Part shown: positions 63,216 to 64,000 of the stretch, in pieces
Position numbering within the stretch: the stretch's first letter is position 1
Layout: every line of letters begins with the position of its first letter
Assembly (NCBI RefSeq): GCF_035918395.1
Contig: NZ_CP142362.1
Coordinates: forward strand, 2,455,501-2,519,500
From: Mycolicibacterium sp. ND9-15
GTDB taxonomy: Bacteria > Actinomycetota > Actinomycetes > Mycobacteriales > Mycobacteriaceae
Length of the DNA stretch: 64,000 nt
Reading direction: 5' to 3'
The notes under the pieces: generated by a model
The model's input: only the letters and a program-made list of their open reading frames with translations
Told to the model about the DNA's origin: nothing
Databases searched by the model: none
Program-made: the position numbers and the translations under genes

Positions 63216-64000
63216 ATGCCATCGGTACTCGTCACCGGCGCTTCACGAGGGATCGGCAAGGCGATCGCTGAGCACTTGGCCGCGTCCGGCTGGCAGGTGG
63301 TCGCGGGTGTGCGCACGCAGCAGGACGCCGATGCCGTCACCGCGCTCAACCTGCAACGAATCTCAGCGGTACTCCTTGACGTCACCGACGCCGACCAGAT
63401 CGCCGCGCTGTCCGAGGCGCTGCCCCCTCGACTGGATGCGGTGGTCAACAACGCCGGTGTCGTGGTCGCCGGACCGTTGGAGGCTGTGACCACCGAGGAT
63501 TGGCGAAAGCAGTTGGAGATCAACGTGATCGGTCAGCTCGCGGTCACTCGCGCGGTGTTGCCGAGGCTGCGGGAGTCCCGCGGCCGAATCGTATTCATCT
63601 CCAGCATCAACGGCAGGGTGTCGGTGCCGCTGTTCGGTGCCTACGGGGCGAGCAAGTTCGCGCTCGAGGCGGCCGCCGATGCGTTGCGAATGGAGTTGCG
63701 GCCCTGGAAGATACCGGTCGTCGTCGTCGAGCCGGCGCAAACCGACACGGACATGTGGCGCACCGCCGACGCCACCGTTGACGACGTCGAGGCCGCGCTT
63801 TCGGCCGAGCACCGCACGCTGTATGCCAGGCACATCGCTGGTATGAAAAGGATGGTGCCGGTAGGGCAGCGGCGCGCGGTTCCCACCGCGAAGGTCTCCG
63901 CCCTCGTCGAGGAGGCGCTCACCGCCCGCAGGCCGCGGCCACGTTACGTCGTCGGATTGGGGCCCAAACTGCAAGTGGCGGTAATGACCAATATCCCGAC
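63216..64000 (+). CDS. Short-chain dehydrogenase/reductase (3' end outside window)
   Basis: About 261 residues are visible and the frame is open at the window edge, so the gene is partial. It shows the SDR motif TGASRGIGKAIAEHLA at residue 7, NNAGVV, and the catalytic Ser and Tyr-x3-Lys (FISSINGRVSVPLFGAYGASK). The fold is a classical NAD(P)-dependent dehydrogenase; the substrate is unknown. TAGTGT lies 6 nt before the ATG, which suggests a leaderless start. Confidence 0.85.
   Translation, partial: MPSVLVTGASRGIGKAIAEHLAASGWQVVAGVRTQQDADAVTALNLQRISAVLLDVTDADQIAALSEALPPRLDAVVNNAGVVVAGPLEAVTTEDWRKQLEINVIGQLAVTRAVLPRLRESRGRIVFISSINGRVSVPLFGAYGASKFALEAAADALRMELRPWKIPVVVVEPAQTDTDMWRTADATVDDVEAALSAEHRTLYARHIAGMKRMVPVGQRRAVPTAKVSALVEEALTARRPRPRYVVGLGPKLQVAVMTNIP

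Overview
The window is high-GC actinobacterial DNA and is almost certainly from a Mycobacterium (Mycolicibacterium-like) chromosome. It carries an ESX-1 type VII secretion locus, a complete mce1 operon with mce1R and fadD5, ptpB, and many acyl-CoA dehydrogenases. From 22 to 62.5 kb the order of landmark genes follows what I recall of M. tuberculosis Rv0144 to Rv0178, with insertions, losses (no PE genes) and a flipped pnt operon. No rRNA, tRNA or CRISPR array was seen.

Layout. 1-13.8 kb: ESX-1 core on the plus strand (espG1 cut by the window edge, espH, eccA1, eccB1, eccCa1, eccCb1, PE35, PPE68, esxB, esxA, espI, eccD1). It stops at eccD1; the usual espJ/K/L/B, eccE1 and mycP1 do not follow. 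13.9-18.6 kb: an acyl-CoA dehydrogenase, a small exported protein, an unusual coupled pair (papain/C39-like cysteine-peptidase candidate plus a 103-aa partner), a 13E12-like fragment and an intact DD35E insertion sequence. 18.6-30.2 kb: pirin, a FUSC-type membrane protein, a TetR regulator, methyltransferases, aldehyde dehydrogenase, SDR, quinone oxidoreductase, HAD hydrolase, DUF456 and a luciferase-like monooxygenase. 30.2-32.4 kb: ptpB and fadE2, with a 24-bp tandem repeat at their junction. 32.4-41 kb: a redox-flavoured block (ahpC-ahpD, a NarL-type two-component pair, an acyl-CoA dehydrogenase, and a fused pntA with pntB). 41-46.8 kb: TetR plus FadE5-like dehydrogenase, an IS5-family element inserted exactly at the adhE1 stop codon, a thioesterase and an SRPBCC protein. 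46.9-62.5 kb: mce1R, fadD5, yrbE1A/B, mce1A-F and four Mce-associated genes. The window ends with a DUF1275 membrane protein and an SDR cut by the edge.

How the genes work together. The ESX-1 genes encode the ATPases, membrane channel parts, chaperone and EsxA/EsxB and PE/PPE substrates of one secretion machine, but its EccE and MycP parts would have to lie elsewhere. The mce1 operon encodes an ABC-type lipid importer: two YrbE permeases, six Mce proteins forming the periplasmic path, associated stabilising proteins, and FadD5 to activate fatty acids. AhpC/AhpD and PntA/PntB together serve peroxide removal and NAD(P)H balance. Many genes here have a TANNNT -10 box 6-7 nt before an ATG/GTG start, which points to leaderless transcription.

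The most interesting signals are the truncated ESX-1 locus, the cysteine-peptidase-like pair, the 33-bp MIRU-like repeat that multiplies the start codon of the Mce1E lipoprotein, the IS5-type element whose CTAG target duplication supplies two stop codons, and several unassigned palindromic operator candidates. Gene symbols and Rv names rest on recalled family resemblance, not on a database search.
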